64,000 nt of DNA. Origin: Falsochrobactrum tianjinense (lineage in GTDB: Bacteria > Pseudomonadota > Alphaproteobacteria > Rhizobiales > Rhizobiaceae). The notes under the pieces are model-generated. The model had not been told where the DNA came from. It worked only from the letters and a program-made list of their open reading frames with translations, and made no database searches. Location: NCBI RefSeq assembly GCF_019100495.1, contig NZ_JAHRVA010000001.1, forward strand, positions 1,109,345 through 1,173,344. The letters are read 5' to 3'. Below, one piece after another: positions 47,773-56,600 of this stretch (the stretch's first letter is position 1; the number at the start of each line of letters is the position of its first letter). Position numbers and translations under genes: made by a program.

Positions 47773-48767
47773 GAGGGGGAGCCTCCGGTCACGCTGGCGG
47801 GTTGCGCGCCTGCGGCCTGCGTGGGGTTGGTGCGGACGATCCTGACGACCTGCTGGCGGTTGCCGCTGCCAAGGCGCAACTCGGCCGCACCGAACAGCCT
47901 GTCTACGATCAGGATGTTCTGATGGATTCGGCTGTTGACGATCTGCGGTTCGCCGTTGGAGCCGAGCACGAAGATCGGCGGCATCTCGCCCTGCACGATC
48001 CCGGCCGGGAAGACGACATAGACGCGGCGTCCGTCGTCGAAGACGGAAACCGGCCGCCATGGCGGGCTGTTGCCCTGCACCTGCAAGCCATAGCGGTAGT
48101 TCCGCGCAGCCTCGGCCGGGATGACGGGCGCGGCCGGAACGGTCTGGCGCTGGCCTGCTGGTGGCGCGGGATAGGCCCATGCCACGGCGGGCATGTAGAG
48201 CGATTCCCGCGCGCGCAGCTCAATCAGGTAGGTGCGCCGGTCTGTGGTGACGACAAGGTTGGTGGAAATGTCCGCGCGGGCCGGCTTCACAAGGATATGG
48301 ACGCGGCGGTTCGCACCGCTGCCGCTCTCGGTGTCGCCGATGATCCAGCGGGCCGTGTCGCCGGCCGCGATCGGCCCTCCACCTGTCAGGCTCTCGCCCG
48401 GCTCCAGCGCAATGGTCGTGATCTGCCCGACTGCGGCATAGACCTGATAGAGCGCGCCTTCCGACCACGGATAAATCTGGATCGCGTTGTAGTAACCTTC
48501 CCGGCGCGGTTCGACGCGGGCGGCGGCGTTGGCGTTCTCGACACGGCCGGTCGGCGTGCCGGCAGCCGTGCCGCCGCGCGCTACTGTCCATGTCGGGGGC
48601 ACATGCAGCGGCCGGGGCGTGTTGTCGGCCGCCGCCTGTACGGTCGGCAGCGGCGGAACGCTGGCGTCGTAGCCGAACTGCGGCGTCCGGTTGGTGGCGC
48701 AGCCTGCGAGCATGGTGGCCGAAAGCAGCACGGCCGCGATTGCCGGGGTGCGGGTGATCGTCCTCAT
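47769..48767 (-). CDS. trbG: Conjugal transfer protein TrbG (VirB9-like)
   Basis: A 332-residue VirB9-type outer-membrane complex component. The N-terminus is a lipoprotein-like signal (ATMLAGCATN, lipobox LAGC near residue 22), unusual for VirB9 but seen in trb systems, where VirB7 functions can be merged. The conserved domain includes AIQIYPWSEGALYQVYAAVGQ and the C-terminal DGRRVYVVFPAG ... ILIVDRLFGAAELRLG. It overlaps both trbF and trbI by 4 bp. Confidence 0.94.
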   Translation of the reverse strand: MRTITRTPAIAAVLLSATMLAGCATNRTPQFGYDASVPPLPTVQAAADNTPRPLHVPPTWTVARGGTAAGTPTGRVENANAAARVEPRREGYYNAIQIYPWSEGALYQVYAAVGQITTIALEPGESLTGGGPIAAGDTARWIIGDTESGSGANRRVHILVKPARADISTNLVVTTDRRTYLIELRARESLYMPAVAWAYPAPPAGQRQTVPAAPVIPAEAARNYRYGLQVQGNSPPWRPVSVFDDGRRVYVVFPAGIVQGEMPPIFVLGSNGEPQIVNSRIHQNILIVDRLFGAAELRLGSGNRQQVVRIVRTNPTQAAGAQPASVTGGSPS

Positions 48768-49453
48768 TGGCTCATCTCCCGCGACCATGAAATTGCATTG
48801 ACGTAGATTCCCAGCGGATTGGCGCGCAGGCGCTCGGCGTCGCGTGGCGTCTGGATCACGATGGTCAGGATCGCGGTCCATCGCTCGGTCGTGGAAAGCT
48901 GGCCGTTCTCGAAATGGCGTTCGGTCCACGCCACGCGGAAGCTGTCGGGCGACGCCCGGATGACGCTCGAGACCTCGACGGCGACCTGCTGACGGCCGAC
49001 CTTGGTGAAGGGATCGTTGGCGCGGGCATAATCGTTCAATGCCGCCGCGCCGCGATCCGTGGTCCACTCATAGGAGCGAAGCCAGTTCTGGCGGACAATG
49101 ATCGCGTCGGCCGGGATCGCGCGGACCTGCTCGATGAAGCGGCCGAGATGGAAAGCAATCTGTGGGTCAGTCGGGCGATAGTCGGCGGCGGCCGGCGCGA
49201 CGGTCTGCGCCTGTCCGAGATCATCGACCTGCACCACCCATGGCACCACGGTCCCTCGTGCCGACTGCCAGACCAGCGCCGAGGCGAAGCCTGCGGAAAG
49301 AATCAAGGAGCCGAAGGCCATGAGCCGCCAGTTCCTCGCCTGCACGCGGGCCGAGCCGATGCGCTCGTCCCATGCCTGCGCGGCCTTCTGATAGGGCGTC
49401 TCGGGTTCCGGCGACTTGCCGTAGTGGGTCGATGGTCGTTTGAAGATGCTCAT
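48764..49453 (-). CDS. trbF: Conjugal transfer protein TrbF (VirB8-like)
   Basis: A 229-residue VirB8-type assembly factor. A cytoplasmic N-terminus is followed by one transmembrane helix near residues 45-63 (LMAFGSLILSAGFASALVW) and a periplasmic NTF2-like domain (VVPWVVQVDDLGQAQ, FIEQVRAIPADAIIVRQNW). It interacts with VirB9/VirB10-type proteins during machine assembly. It overlaps its neighbours by 4 bp each. Confidence 0.94.
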   Translation of the reverse strand: MSIFKRPSTHYGKSPEPETPYQKAAQAWDERIGSARVQARNWRLMAFGSLILSAGFASALVWQSARGTVVPWVVQVDDLGQAQTVAPAAADYRPTDPQIAFHLGRFIEQVRAIPADAIIVRQNWLRSYEWTTDRGAAALNDYARANDPFTKVGRQQVAVEVSSVIRASPDSFRVAWTERHFENGQLSTTERWTAILTIVIQTPRDAERLRANPLGIYVNAISWSREMSQ

Positions 49454-50799
49454 GAGCGGTCACTTTCGGAAAGGTTGATGGAGGAACCGCCGCCGTGGCT
49501 GTCGCCGGAGCGCACCGCATGGGCGGCCATGGTGGTGCCGTGGTTCATGGCCTGCGAGCGCCGCATCCGCTGCGCCCAGGCCGGGGGGCTTCCGGCCGCG
49601 CCGGATGGCGCGGCGGCGGGGTCGGCGCTTGCGCCGCCGACCGTTCCCATGGTGGAACTGCCGCCCGTCACGCCAAATCCGGCCTTCGCGCCAGCGGAGA
49701 AGCTGGATTTGACGGATTCGCTGGCGCGCGCGGCGGCGCGTTTGAGGGGCGAGATAGCCGCCGACCCTGCGGCCCGCGCCACACCGCCGAGGCCGGCCGC
49801 ACCGGATTGGCCAAGCGAGCCGACGCTATAGGCGGCGGTCGCCGCGCCCGCGGTGGCCGCACCGCCGCGGACGGCCGCGGCCCCGCCGGACAGGGCGGCA
49901 ACACCACCCTTGGCGGCAAGCATGGCCCCGCCGCCAGCGGCGACGGTTGCACCTGCGACCGCAAGCCCGGTTCCCACGGCCGCGCCCGCGCCGAGCTGCG
50001 GGCCGCCAGAGACGATGCCGTTGGCGATGCCGGGACCGAAGATGCCGAGGCCGAGCAGCGACAGGGCTGCCAGCACAATCGCCATGGCGTCGTCGATACT
50101 CGGGGTCTGGCCGCCGAAGCCGGCCGTGAACTGCGAAAACAAGGTCGAGCCGATGCCGATGATGACGGCGAGCACCAAGACCTTGATGCCGGAGGACACC
50201 ACGTTGCCCAAGACCTTCTCGGCCATGAACGCGGTCTTGCCGAACAGGCCGAAGGGAATGAGGACGAAGCCGGCGAGCGTGGTCAGCTTGAACTCGATCA
50301 GGGTCACGAAAAGCTGGATGGCGAGGATGAAGAAGGCCAGCACCACCAGCGCCCATGCGAACAGCAGGCACGCGATCTGGATGAAGTTCTCGAAGAAGGC
50401 GATCCAGCCCATCAGGTCGGAAATGGAATCAAGCAGCGGACGGCCGGCGTCGAGGCCGGTCTGTGCCACGCGGCCCGGTCGCATCAGGTCGGCGATGGAA
50501 AAGCTGGTCCCCGACGCCATGAGGCCGAGGCCGGCAAAGCTTTCGAAGACGATCCGCGCGAGGTTGTTCCAATTGCTGATGATGTAGGCGAAGACGCCGA
50601 CGAACAGCGTCTTCTTGACCAGCCGCGCGATAATGTCGTCATCCGCGCCCCATGCCCAAAACAGTGCAGCGAGCGTCACGTCGATAACGATCAGGGTGGT
50701 GGCGATGAACGCCACCTCGCCGCCGAGCAGGCCGAACCCGCTGTCGATGTAGGAGGTGAAGACCCCAAGGAAATTGTCGATGACGCCCGTGTTGCCCAT
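49450..50799 (-). CDS. trbL: Conjugal transfer protein TrbL (VirB6-like)
   Basis: A 449-residue polytopic inner-membrane protein of the TrbL/VirB6 family, the probable DNA channel entry. It has five or six transmembrane helices in the first 270 residues (IATTLIVIDVTLAALFWAWG, LLFAWALVVLAFFILAIQLF). A long Gly/Ala-rich cytoplasmic tail with many small residues follows. High GC produces long antisense readings across it that are not genes. It starts 2 bp after the trbK stop. Confidence 0.93.
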   Translation of the reverse strand: MGNTGVIDNFLGVFTSYIDSGFGLLGGEVAFIATTLIVIDVTLAALFWAWGADDDIIARLVKKTLFVGVFAYIISNWNNLARIVFESFAGLGLMASGTSFSIADLMRPGRVAQTGLDAGRPLLDSISDLMGWIAFFENFIQIACLLFAWALVVLAFFILAIQLFVTLIEFKLTTLAGFVLIPFGLFGKTAFMAEKVLGNVVSSGIKVLVLAVIIGIGSTLFSQFTAGFGGQTPSIDDAMAIVLAALSLLGLGIFGPGIANGIVSGGPQLGAGAAVGTGLAVAGATVAAGGGAMLAAKGGVAALSGGAAAVRGGAATAGAATAAYSVGSLGQSGAAGLGGVARAAGSAAISPLKRAAARASESVKSSFSAGAKAGFGVTGGSSTMGTVGGASADPAAAPSGAAGSPPAWAQRMRRSQAMNHGTTMAAHAVRSGDSHGGGSSINLSESDRS

Positions 50800-50801
50800 G
50801 G

Positions 50802-51068
50802 TCAGCGCGCCTCGCTGCGATCACGGCCGAGGAAGCGGTCGCGGGATTCGGCCCATGCGGCGAGGCAGTCGGCGTCACTCGCCGCCGCCTCGCCGAGCTG
50901 CTGGCAACGGCGCAGGGTTTCGCGCAGGGGATCGGCCGGGGGCTGGAGGGCCGGCGCGGCGGGCGGCGCGGAAGGCTCGTCCTTCCGTGCCATGTCGATT
51001 GCGGTCGCCGTGACGGCGATAGCGATGAACACAACGGCCGCAAGCCGTGCCAGCATCTTGCCTTCCAT
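50802..51068 (-). CDS. trbK: TrbK-alt entry-exclusion-type small protein
   Basis: An 88-residue protein with an N-terminal membrane helix (ARLAAVVFIAIAVTATAID) and a short periplasmic part containing two cysteines (LRRCQQLGEAAASDADCLAAW). Its place between trbJ and trbL and its length match the TrbK-alt family. TrbK of plasmid RP4 blocks entry of the same element into a host that already has it; the same role is inferred. A second ATG four codons later is also possible. Confidence 0.82.
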   Translation of the reverse strand: MEGKMLARLAAVVFIAIAVTATAIDMARKDEPSAPPAAPALQPPADPLRETLRRCQQLGEAAASDADCLAAWAESRDRFLGRDRSEAR

Positions 51069-51082
51069 GGCGAGCCTCCCGG

Positions 51083-51859
51083 TCAGTTGTTGCCGTTGTT
51101 GAACATCTGCGCGTTGCCGGGCTGGTATCCGCTGCCCGGCGTCAGAAACCGCTCGCGCTGGATGCGGCCCTGTTCGGCGGCCGTGGCGCGTTCTGCCTCG
51201 GTCAGTGCGTCGGCACGACCGCTTGCCGAGATGACCGCGATCAGGTCGGAAAGCTGCTGCGACTGGAGCGCCAACAGTTGATTGCCGGCCTGCGTCGCCT
51301 GCAATGCTCCGGTCGCGCCCTGACTCTGGCCGACCAGCGCGGCCATCTCGGCGCGGTTGCTGTCGATATTGCCGACCGCGCCCGCCTGAACGCGCATCGC
51401 GTCCTGCAAGCCGCCGACCGTGTTCTCCCACCGGCCGCGCGCATCGGCGACGAGCTGCGCGTCGGTCGCTGAAAGCGAGACATTGCCGTATTGGCTCTGG
51501 AACGCTTGATCGATCTGCCCGACTTCGAACGCGATGTTCTGCGCTTGGCCGAGAAGCTGCTGCGTGCGCTGAACGCTCTGCTGGAGCTGCTGGAGCGAGC
51601 TATGCGGTAGGCTCGCCAGATTGCGGGCCTGATTGATGAGAATCGTCGCCTCGTTCTGGAGGCTCTGAATCTGATTGTTGATCTGCTCCAGCGTGCGCGC
51701 GGCCGTAAGCACGTTCTCGGCATAGTTGGAGGGATCGAAGACGATCCGGCCGAAGCCGAATTGCGCATGGGCCGGGCTTGCGAATATGGGCGAAAGTGCG
51801 ACGGGCACGGCGAGCGCCAGCGCGAGGGCGGAGGCCCCGACGATCTTGGAATAGGTCAT
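51083..51859 (-). CDS. trbJ: Conjugal transfer protein TrbJ (VirB5-like)
   Basis: A 258-residue periplasmic protein with a signal peptide ending SPAHAQ near residue 33. A long helical body follows with many Gln and Asn (TLEQINNQIQSLQNEATIL, QQSVQRTQQLLGQAQNIAF), the pattern of VirB5/TrbJ pilus-tip or adhesin components. It overlaps trbE by 4 bp. ATG 51859 is set by the signal peptide. Confidence 0.92.
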   Translation of the reverse strand: MTYSKIVGASALALALAVPVALSPIFASPAHAQFGFGRIVFDPSNYAENVLTAARTLEQINNQIQSLQNEATILINQARNLASLPHSSLQQLQQSVQRTQQLLGQAQNIAFEVGQIDQAFQSQYGNVSLSATDAQLVADARGRWENTVGGLQDAMRVQAGAVGNIDSNRAEMAALVGQSQGATGALQATQAGNQLLALQSQQLSDLIAVISASGRADALTEAERATAAEQGRIQRERFLTPGSGYQPGNAQMFNNGNN

Positions 51860-54348
51860 GGAAGTATCTCCTGTGTGGGGTGGATATCGGGCCGGGCCGG
51901 CAGGGCGGATTCCGGCCGGTCGGCAAGATTGGTGAGGTTCGGGATCAGGTCGGCAGCCCAATTGACGCCGCGCTCGCGCAGCCATGCGGCGAGGAAGCCA
52001 TCGCGGCCGTGTTCGGCGACGATCTGTGCAATGAGCGTCTGGTCGGATTTGGCCGATGCGGCGCAGAGCGCTAGGCCGACTTCAGACAGGCCCAGCTCGA
52101 ACAGGCGATTGCCGCGCCGCGACTGGCAGTAATAGTCGCGCTTGGGCGTGGCCCGTGCGAGGATTTCGATCTGGCGGTCATTGAGGCCGAAGCGGCGATA
52201 GATGGCCGTGATCTGCGGCTCGATGGCCCGCTCGTTCGGCAGCAAGAGCCGCGTCGGGCAGCTCTCGATGATCGCGGGCGCGATGTTGCTGCCGTCAATG
52301 TCGGACAGGCTTTGCGTGGCGAAGATGACGCTGGCGTTTTTCTTGCGCAGCGTTTTCAGCCATTCGCGGAGCTGGCCGGCGAACCCTTCGTCGTCCAGCG
52401 CAAGCCAACCCTCGTCGATGATGAGCAGCGTGGGGCGGCCGTCGAGCCGGTCGCTGATACGATGGAACAGATAGGCGAGCACGGCCGGGGCCGCGCCGGT
52501 CCCGACAAGGCCCTCGATCTCGAACGCCTGAACATCGGCCGAGCCGAGGTGTTCCGCCTCGGCGTCGAGCAGCCGGCCATAGGCACCGCCGACGCAGAAT
52601 GGCCGGAGCGCCTGTTTCAGATCATTGGATTGCAGCAGGACGCTGAGGCCCGTGATGGTGCGTTCCTCGACCGGCGCGGAGGCGAGCGAAGTCAACGCCG
52701 GCCAAAGATATTCCTTGACCTCTGGCGTGATGGCGATGCCTTCGCGCATGAGGATGGCCGCAATCCAGTCCGCCGCCCATGCGCGTTCATAGGTGTCGTG
52801 GATGCGGGCAAGCGGCTGGAGCGAAACGGACGCCTCGTCCCCTTCTGTCAGCCCGCCGCCAAGGTCGTGCCAGTCGCCGCCCATGGCGAGCGACGCGGCG
52901 CGGATGCTGCCGCCGAAGTCGAAGGCGAAAACCTGCGATCCCGCATAGCGCCGGAACTGCAAGGCCATGAAGGCAAGCAACACGCTCTTGCCCGCGCCGG
53001 TCGGGCCGACGACAAGGGTGTGGCCTACGTCGCCGACATGGAGACTTAGCCGGAACGGGGTTGAGCCTTCGGTCTTTCCAAAGAGCAAAGGGGGCGCACC
53101 GAAATGCTCGTCCCGTTCCGGCCCCGCCCACACCGCTGAAAGCGGGATCATGTGGGCGAGATTCAAGGTGCTGATAGGCGGCTGGCGGACATTCGCGTAG
53201 GCGTGGCCGGGCAGGCTGCCGAGCCATGCGTCAACCGCGTTGACGCTCTCGGGCATGGCGGTGAAGTCGCGGCCCTGAACGATCTTCTCGGCCAGGCGCA
53301 GCTTCTCGTCGGCAAGGCGCGGGTCGGCATCCCAAACGGTGACGGTCGCCGTGACGTATGCCATGCCCGCGAAGTCCGCCCCAAGCTCCTGCAACGCCAT
53401 GTCAGCGTCGAGCGCCTTGTTCGCGGCATCGGTGTCCACAAGGGCGGACGCCTCGTTGGTCATCACCTCTTTCAGAATCGCGGCGATGCTCTTGCGCTTG
53501 GCGAACCATTGGCGACGGATGCGGGTCAGCAGCCGGGTCGCATCGGTCTTGTCGAGCAGGATCGCGCGGGTGCTCCACCTGTAGGGGAACGGCAGCCGGT
53601 TCATTTCGTCGAGCAGGCCCGGCGTCGTCGCGGTCGGGAATCCCACGATGGTCAGCACGCGCAGATGCGCGTCGCCAAGGCGCGGTTCCAGCCCGCCGGT
53701 CAAGGGCTGGTCGGCCAGCAGCGCATCGAGGTGCATCGGCACCTCCGGCACGCGCACGCGATGCCGGTTGGTCGAGATGGTGGAATGGAGATAGGTCAGC
53801 GTCGCGCCGTCATCCATCCAACGGCACTCGGGCATGAAGCCGTCGAGCAAGGCCAGCACGCGGTCGGTGCGGTCGATGAAGCCGCGCAGCAGCTCCCACG
53901 GGTCCACGCCCGTTTTCTCGCGGCCCTCGTAGAGCCATGCCTCAGTGCGCGCGGCTTCCTCGGCCGGGGGCAGCCAGAGGAAGGTCAGGAAATAGCCCGA
54001 CACGAAATGCGTGCCTGCTTCCTCGAAACCGGCCTTGCGCTCGGCATCGACCAGCGCCGATGCGGCATCGGGAAACGTGCTGCCGGGATAGGTCGCGGCC
54101 TCGCTGCGCTGCGCCTCGACGAAGATGCTCCAGCCGGAGCCGAGACGGCGCACGGCACTGTTGATGCGGCCGGCGACGGCGACCAGTTCGGCCGCGACGG
54201 CGGAATCCAGATCGGGACCGCGAAACTTCGCCGTCCTCTGAAAACTGCCGTCCTTGTTCAAGACGACGCCGGAGCCGAGCAATGCGGCCCATGGCAAATA
54301 GTCGGCGAGCCGGGCGGCGGTGCGGCGATATTCGGAAAGGTTCATCAT
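51856..54348 (-). CDS. trbE: Conjugal transfer ATPase TrbE (VirB4-like)
   Basis: An 830-residue VirB4-type ATPase that energises pilus assembly. The N-terminal CagE/TrbE domain covers about the first 220 residues, Walker A GPTGAGKS is at about 448-456, and Walker B is TLLIIDEGWLAL in the C-terminal half. The size is typical. It lies 10 bp after trbD and overlaps trbJ by 4 bp. Confidence 0.96.
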   Translation of the reverse strand: MMNLSEYRRTAARLADYLPWAALLGSGVVLNKDGSFQRTAKFRGPDLDSAVAAELVAVAGRINSAVRRLGSGWSIFVEAQRSEAATYPGSTFPDAASALVDAERKAGFEEAGTHFVSGYFLTFLWLPPAEEAARTEAWLYEGREKTGVDPWELLRGFIDRTDRVLALLDGFMPECRWMDDGATLTYLHSTISTNRHRVRVPEVPMHLDALLADQPLTGGLEPRLGDAHLRVLTIVGFPTATTPGLLDEMNRLPFPYRWSTRAILLDKTDATRLLTRIRRQWFAKRKSIAAILKEVMTNEASALVDTDAANKALDADMALQELGADFAGMAYVTATVTVWDADPRLADEKLRLAEKIVQGRDFTAMPESVNAVDAWLGSLPGHAYANVRQPPISTLNLAHMIPLSAVWAGPERDEHFGAPPLLFGKTEGSTPFRLSLHVGDVGHTLVVGPTGAGKSVLLAFMALQFRRYAGSQVFAFDFGGSIRAASLAMGGDWHDLGGGLTEGDEASVSLQPLARIHDTYERAWAADWIAAILMREGIAITPEVKEYLWPALTSLASAPVEERTITGLSVLLQSNDLKQALRPFCVGGAYGRLLDAEAEHLGSADVQAFEIEGLVGTGAAPAVLAYLFHRISDRLDGRPTLLIIDEGWLALDDEGFAGQLREWLKTLRKKNASVIFATQSLSDIDGSNIAPAIIESCPTRLLLPNERAIEPQITAIYRRFGLNDRQIEILARATPKRDYYCQSRRGNRLFELGLSEVGLALCAASAKSDQTLIAQIVAEHGRDGFLAAWLRERGVNWAADLIPNLTNLADRPESALPARPDIHPTQEILP

Positions 54349-54358
54349 GGCCGCGCCC

Positions 54359-54640
54359 TCACACCGCCAGATGGCCGGGGACGCGCAGATGCCTACGCCC
54401 GACCTCGACGAATTGGGGATCGCGCTTCGCCGCCCATACGGCTGCGAAATGGCCGATTGCCCAAATGGCGATGCCGACCAGCCAGAGGCGCAGGCCGAGG
54501 CCCACGGCTCCGGCCAGCGTTCCGTTCATGATGGCGATGGAGCGCGGTGCGCCGCCGAGCAGGAGATGCTCGGTCAGCGCCCGGTGGACCGGGACCGTGA
54601 AGCCCGGCACCGCGTCGAGCTGTTCGAGGCCGCCCGCCAT
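54359..54640 (-). CDS. trbD: Conjugal transfer protein TrbD (VirB3-like)
   Basis: A 93-residue small inner-membrane protein with the VirB3-type layout: a short conserved N-terminus (PGFTVPVHRALTEHLLLGGAPR), then two close hydrophobic stretches (MNGTLAGAVGLGL and LWLVGIAIWAIGHFAAVW). It works with the VirB4-type ATPase. The ATG shares one base with the trbC stop (TGATG). Confidence 0.92.
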   Translation of the reverse strand: MAGGLEQLDAVPGFTVPVHRALTEHLLLGGAPRSIAIMNGTLAGAVGLGLRLWLVGIAIWAIGHFAAVWAAKRDPQFVEVGRRHLRVPGHLAV

Positions 54641-54972
54641 CAAACGAGCGCCCCGCCGCCGAACGAGAAGAAAGACAGGAAGAAGCTCGATGCGGCGAAC
54701 GCGATGGACAGGCCGAAAACGATCTGGATCAGGCGACGGAAGCCGCCGCTGGTATCGCCGAACGCGAGGGTCAGGCCCGTCACGATGATGATGATGACGG
54801 CGATGATCTTGGCGACCGGCCCCTCGATGGACTGGAGGATTTGCTGCAAGGGCTGTTCCCATGGCATCGACGAACCGGACGCATGGGCGGCCGGGGCGAG
54901 CATGAGGCTGATGGCAAGGGCAGATGCGGCGGTCGTGGCGAAGCGATAGCCGCGCGTAAGGGTGCGGATCAT
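54640..54972 (-). CDS. trbC: Conjugal transfer protein TrbC (pilin, VirB2-like)
   Basis: A 110-residue prepilin: a long signal peptide (FATTAASALAISLMLAPAAHA, cleavage near residue 31) and two hydrophobic segments (IAVIIIIVTGLTLAF, IVFGLSIAFAASSFFLSFF) separated by a short polar loop, the TrbC/VirB2 pattern. In RP4 the mature TrbC pilin is cyclised; the peptidase that might do so is not in this window. It overlaps trbB by 4 bp. Confidence 0.93.
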   Translation of the reverse strand: MIRTLTRGYRFATTAASALAISLMLAPAAHASGSSMPWEQPLQQILQSIEGPVAKIIAVIIIIVTGLTLAFGDTSGGFRRLIQIVFGLSIAFAASSFFLSFFSFGGGALV

Positions 54973-55964
54973 GAAGATTCTCCTGTGCTGGTGGGGATTG
55001 CCGAAGGGATGGGATGCGAGATGCGGTAGTCGCCGTCCGGCCCCAGCCCCTCGACGCGGGCAAGCTCGGCCAGCCGGCGCGCGGAACCGCGCCCGGAAAG
55101 GACGGCAACGAGGTCGATGGTCTCCGCGATCAGCGCGCGCGGGACGGTGACGACAGCCTCCTGGATGAGCTGTTCGAGCCGGCGCAGCGCGCCGATGCCG
55201 GAGCCGGCATGGATGGTGCCAATGCCGCCCGGATGGCCGGTGCCCCATGCCTTGAGCAGGTCGAGGGCTTCGGAACCTCGCACCTCGCCGATGGGAATCC
55301 TGTCGGGGCGCAGGCGCAGCGAGGAACGGACCAAATCGGAGAGCGTCGCCACGCCGTCTTTCGTCCGCATGGCGACAAGGTTGGGCGCGGCGCATTGCAG
55401 CTCGCGCGTATCCTCGATGATGACGACGCGATCCGCCGTCTTCGCCACCTCGGCGAGCAGCGCGTTGGTCAGCGTGGTCTTGCCCGTGCTGGTGCCGCCA
55501 GCCACGAGGATGTTGGCGCGGGAGGAAACGGCCGCGCGTAGCGTCGCGGCCTGATCGGCGGACATGATGCCGGCGGCCACGTAATCGTCGAGCGTGAACA
55601 CCGCGACGGCCGGCTTACGGATGGCAAAAGTCGGGGCGGCGACCACGGGCGGCAGCAGGCCCTCGAATCTTTCGCCCGACTCCGGCAGCTCGGCCGAGAC
55701 GCGGGGGCTGCGGGCATGAACCTCCGCACCGACATGATGCGCGACCAGCCGAACGATGCGTTCGCCATCGGCGGCAGACAGCCGCTCGCCCGTATCGGAA
55801 AGCCCTTCGGACAGGCGGTCGATCCACAACCGCCCGTCCGGGTTCAACATCACCTCGACCAAGGCCGGGTCTTCGAGCAGCCGGGCGATTGCGGGGCCGA
55901 GCGCGGTGCGCAACATGCGTGCGCCGCGTGCAATCGCCTCCGGTTTATGGTGGTTGGTGGTCAT
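54969..55964 (-). CDS. trbB: Conjugal transfer ATPase TrbB (VirB11-like)
   Basis: A 331-residue hexameric traffic ATPase of the VirB11/GspE family that powers the secretion machine. Walker A is GGTSTGKT near 156-163, and the Asp box EDTRELQ, the Walker B-like RIPIGEVRG and the His box [15 protein letters not shown] follow. It is the first gene of the trb operon. The leader (55,965-56,110) has two hairpins and the 18-bp motif shared with traG. Confidence 0.96.
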   Translation of the reverse strand: MTTNHHKPEAIARGARMLRTALGPAIARLLEDPALVEVMLNPDGRLWIDRLSEGLSDTGERLSAADGERIVRLVAHHVGAEVHARSPRVSAELPESGERFEGLLPPVVAAPTFAIRKPAVAVFTLDDYVAAGIMSADQAATLRAAVSSRANILVAGGTSTGKTTLTNALLAEVAKTADRVVIIEDTRELQCAAPNLVAMRTKDGVATLSDLVRSSLRLRPDRIPIGEVRGSEALDLLKAWGTGHPGGIGTIHAGSGIGALRRLEQLIQEAVVTVPRALIAETIDLVAVLSGRGSARRLAELARVEGLGPDGDYRISHPIPSAIPTSTGESS

Positions 55965-56000
55965 GTCGGCCCCACTTCTTCATGGGGCGCGACAGGCGAT

Positions 56001-56013
56001 CCCCGGATCGGGG
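56001..56013 (-). promoter_or_regulatory. Small hairpin in the trbB leader
   Basis: CCCCG (56001-56005), GAT, CGGGG (56009-56013) form a 5-bp stem about 37-49 bp before the trbB start. It could act together with the terminator-like hairpin next to it. Confidence 0.3.
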
Positions 56014-56020
56014 TCGATTA

Positions 56021-56040
56021 AGAAAGCCCGGAATTGGGCT
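56021..56040 (-). terminator. Terminator-like hairpin between copG and trbB
   Basis: On the minus strand AGCCC-AATTCC-GGGCT (56040 down to 56025) is followed by TTCTT. It lies about 57 bp before trbB and can end the traG-copG transcript or attenuate readthrough into the trb operon. Confidence 0.5.
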
Positions 56041-56082
56041 GGTTCAACAAGTATCTAGCTGCGTGCGGTGATCGGCGGCGAA

Positions 56083-56100
56083 CGGCGGTAAATAGGATGG
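56083..56100. promoter_or_regulatory. 18-bp transfer-operon motif, copy upstream of trbB
   Basis: CGGCGGTAAATAGGATGG (plus strand), 17 of 18 bases identical to 58690-58707 upstream of traG. It sits just after the copG stop, about 120-136 bp before trbB. It may be a promoter element or an operator for the linked LysR or CopG-type regulator. Confidence 0.55.
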
Positions 56101-56110
56101 GTCCGAATAC

Positions 56111-56590
56111 TCATTCTTGATCGCCGTTGCTCTCGGACCCGTCCTGCAACGGATCGTCGGGAAGTGAGTCGAGGTCACGCGACAGCTCCTTGAGGAACCT
56201 GTCGCCCGTCGCCAGACGCCGGCCGAGGTTCTGCATGAAGCCCTCGAACCGTTCCGCGCCTTTCGCGCGGGCAGCGGATTGCGCAGCTCCTGAAAGCGGC
56301 GGCGTGATGGTCATCCAGAAATGGATGAACTGCGCGACCGTCTCGCCGAGGACGGCGAGATTTAGGTCGAGCGTGTCGATCTGGCGGCCGAGCTTGTCCA
56401 AGCGGCGCGACATGGCGGCTTCGAGCTGGTCGTCGGCATCGCCGGACAGGTAGGACATGACCGCCGCCTCCACGATGGCGGATTTCGAGACATTGCGGCG
56501 CAGCGCCACCGAGCGGCGCAACGCCATCGCCTCGATCTGCGGAATAAGCGCGGGGTCGAAATAGATATTCAGGCGAGTTCTGGTTGCCAT
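56111..56590 (-). CDS. CopG-family ribbon-helix-helix protein
   Basis: A 159-residue protein with an N-terminal ribbon-helix-helix (MATRTRLNIYFDPALIPQIEAM, then VSKSAIVEAAVMSYL). A helical C-terminus follows (LDKLGRQIDTLDLNLAVLGETVAQF). Genes like this stand between traG and trbB in many related elements and are candidates for a transcriptional regulator or an oriT-binding accessory protein. ATG 56590 has GAGGAT upstream. It starts 10 bp after the traG stop. Confidence 0.85.
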   Translation of the reverse strand: MATRTRLNIYFDPALIPQIEAMALRRSVALRRNVSKSAIVEAAVMSYLSGDADDQLEAAMSRRLDKLGRQIDTLDLNLAVLGETVAQFIHFWMTITPPLSGAAQSAARAKGAERFEGFMQNLGRRLATGDRFLKELSRDLDSLPDDPLQDGSESNGDQE

Positions 56591-56600
56591 GGGCGTATCC

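Noticed and set aside
47773..48180. Upstream extension of trbI
   Set aside because: It is trbG read in another frame; the TrbI domain and its membrane helix start after 47772.
49495..51102. 535-codon plus-strand reading across trbL and trbK
   Set aside because: High GC leaves antisense frames open here; the protein is low-complexity with no domain, and the trb genes explain the DNA.
53152..54531. 459-codon plus-strand reading across trbE
   Set aside because: Shadow of the VirB4-like ATPase gene, with no recognisable motif.
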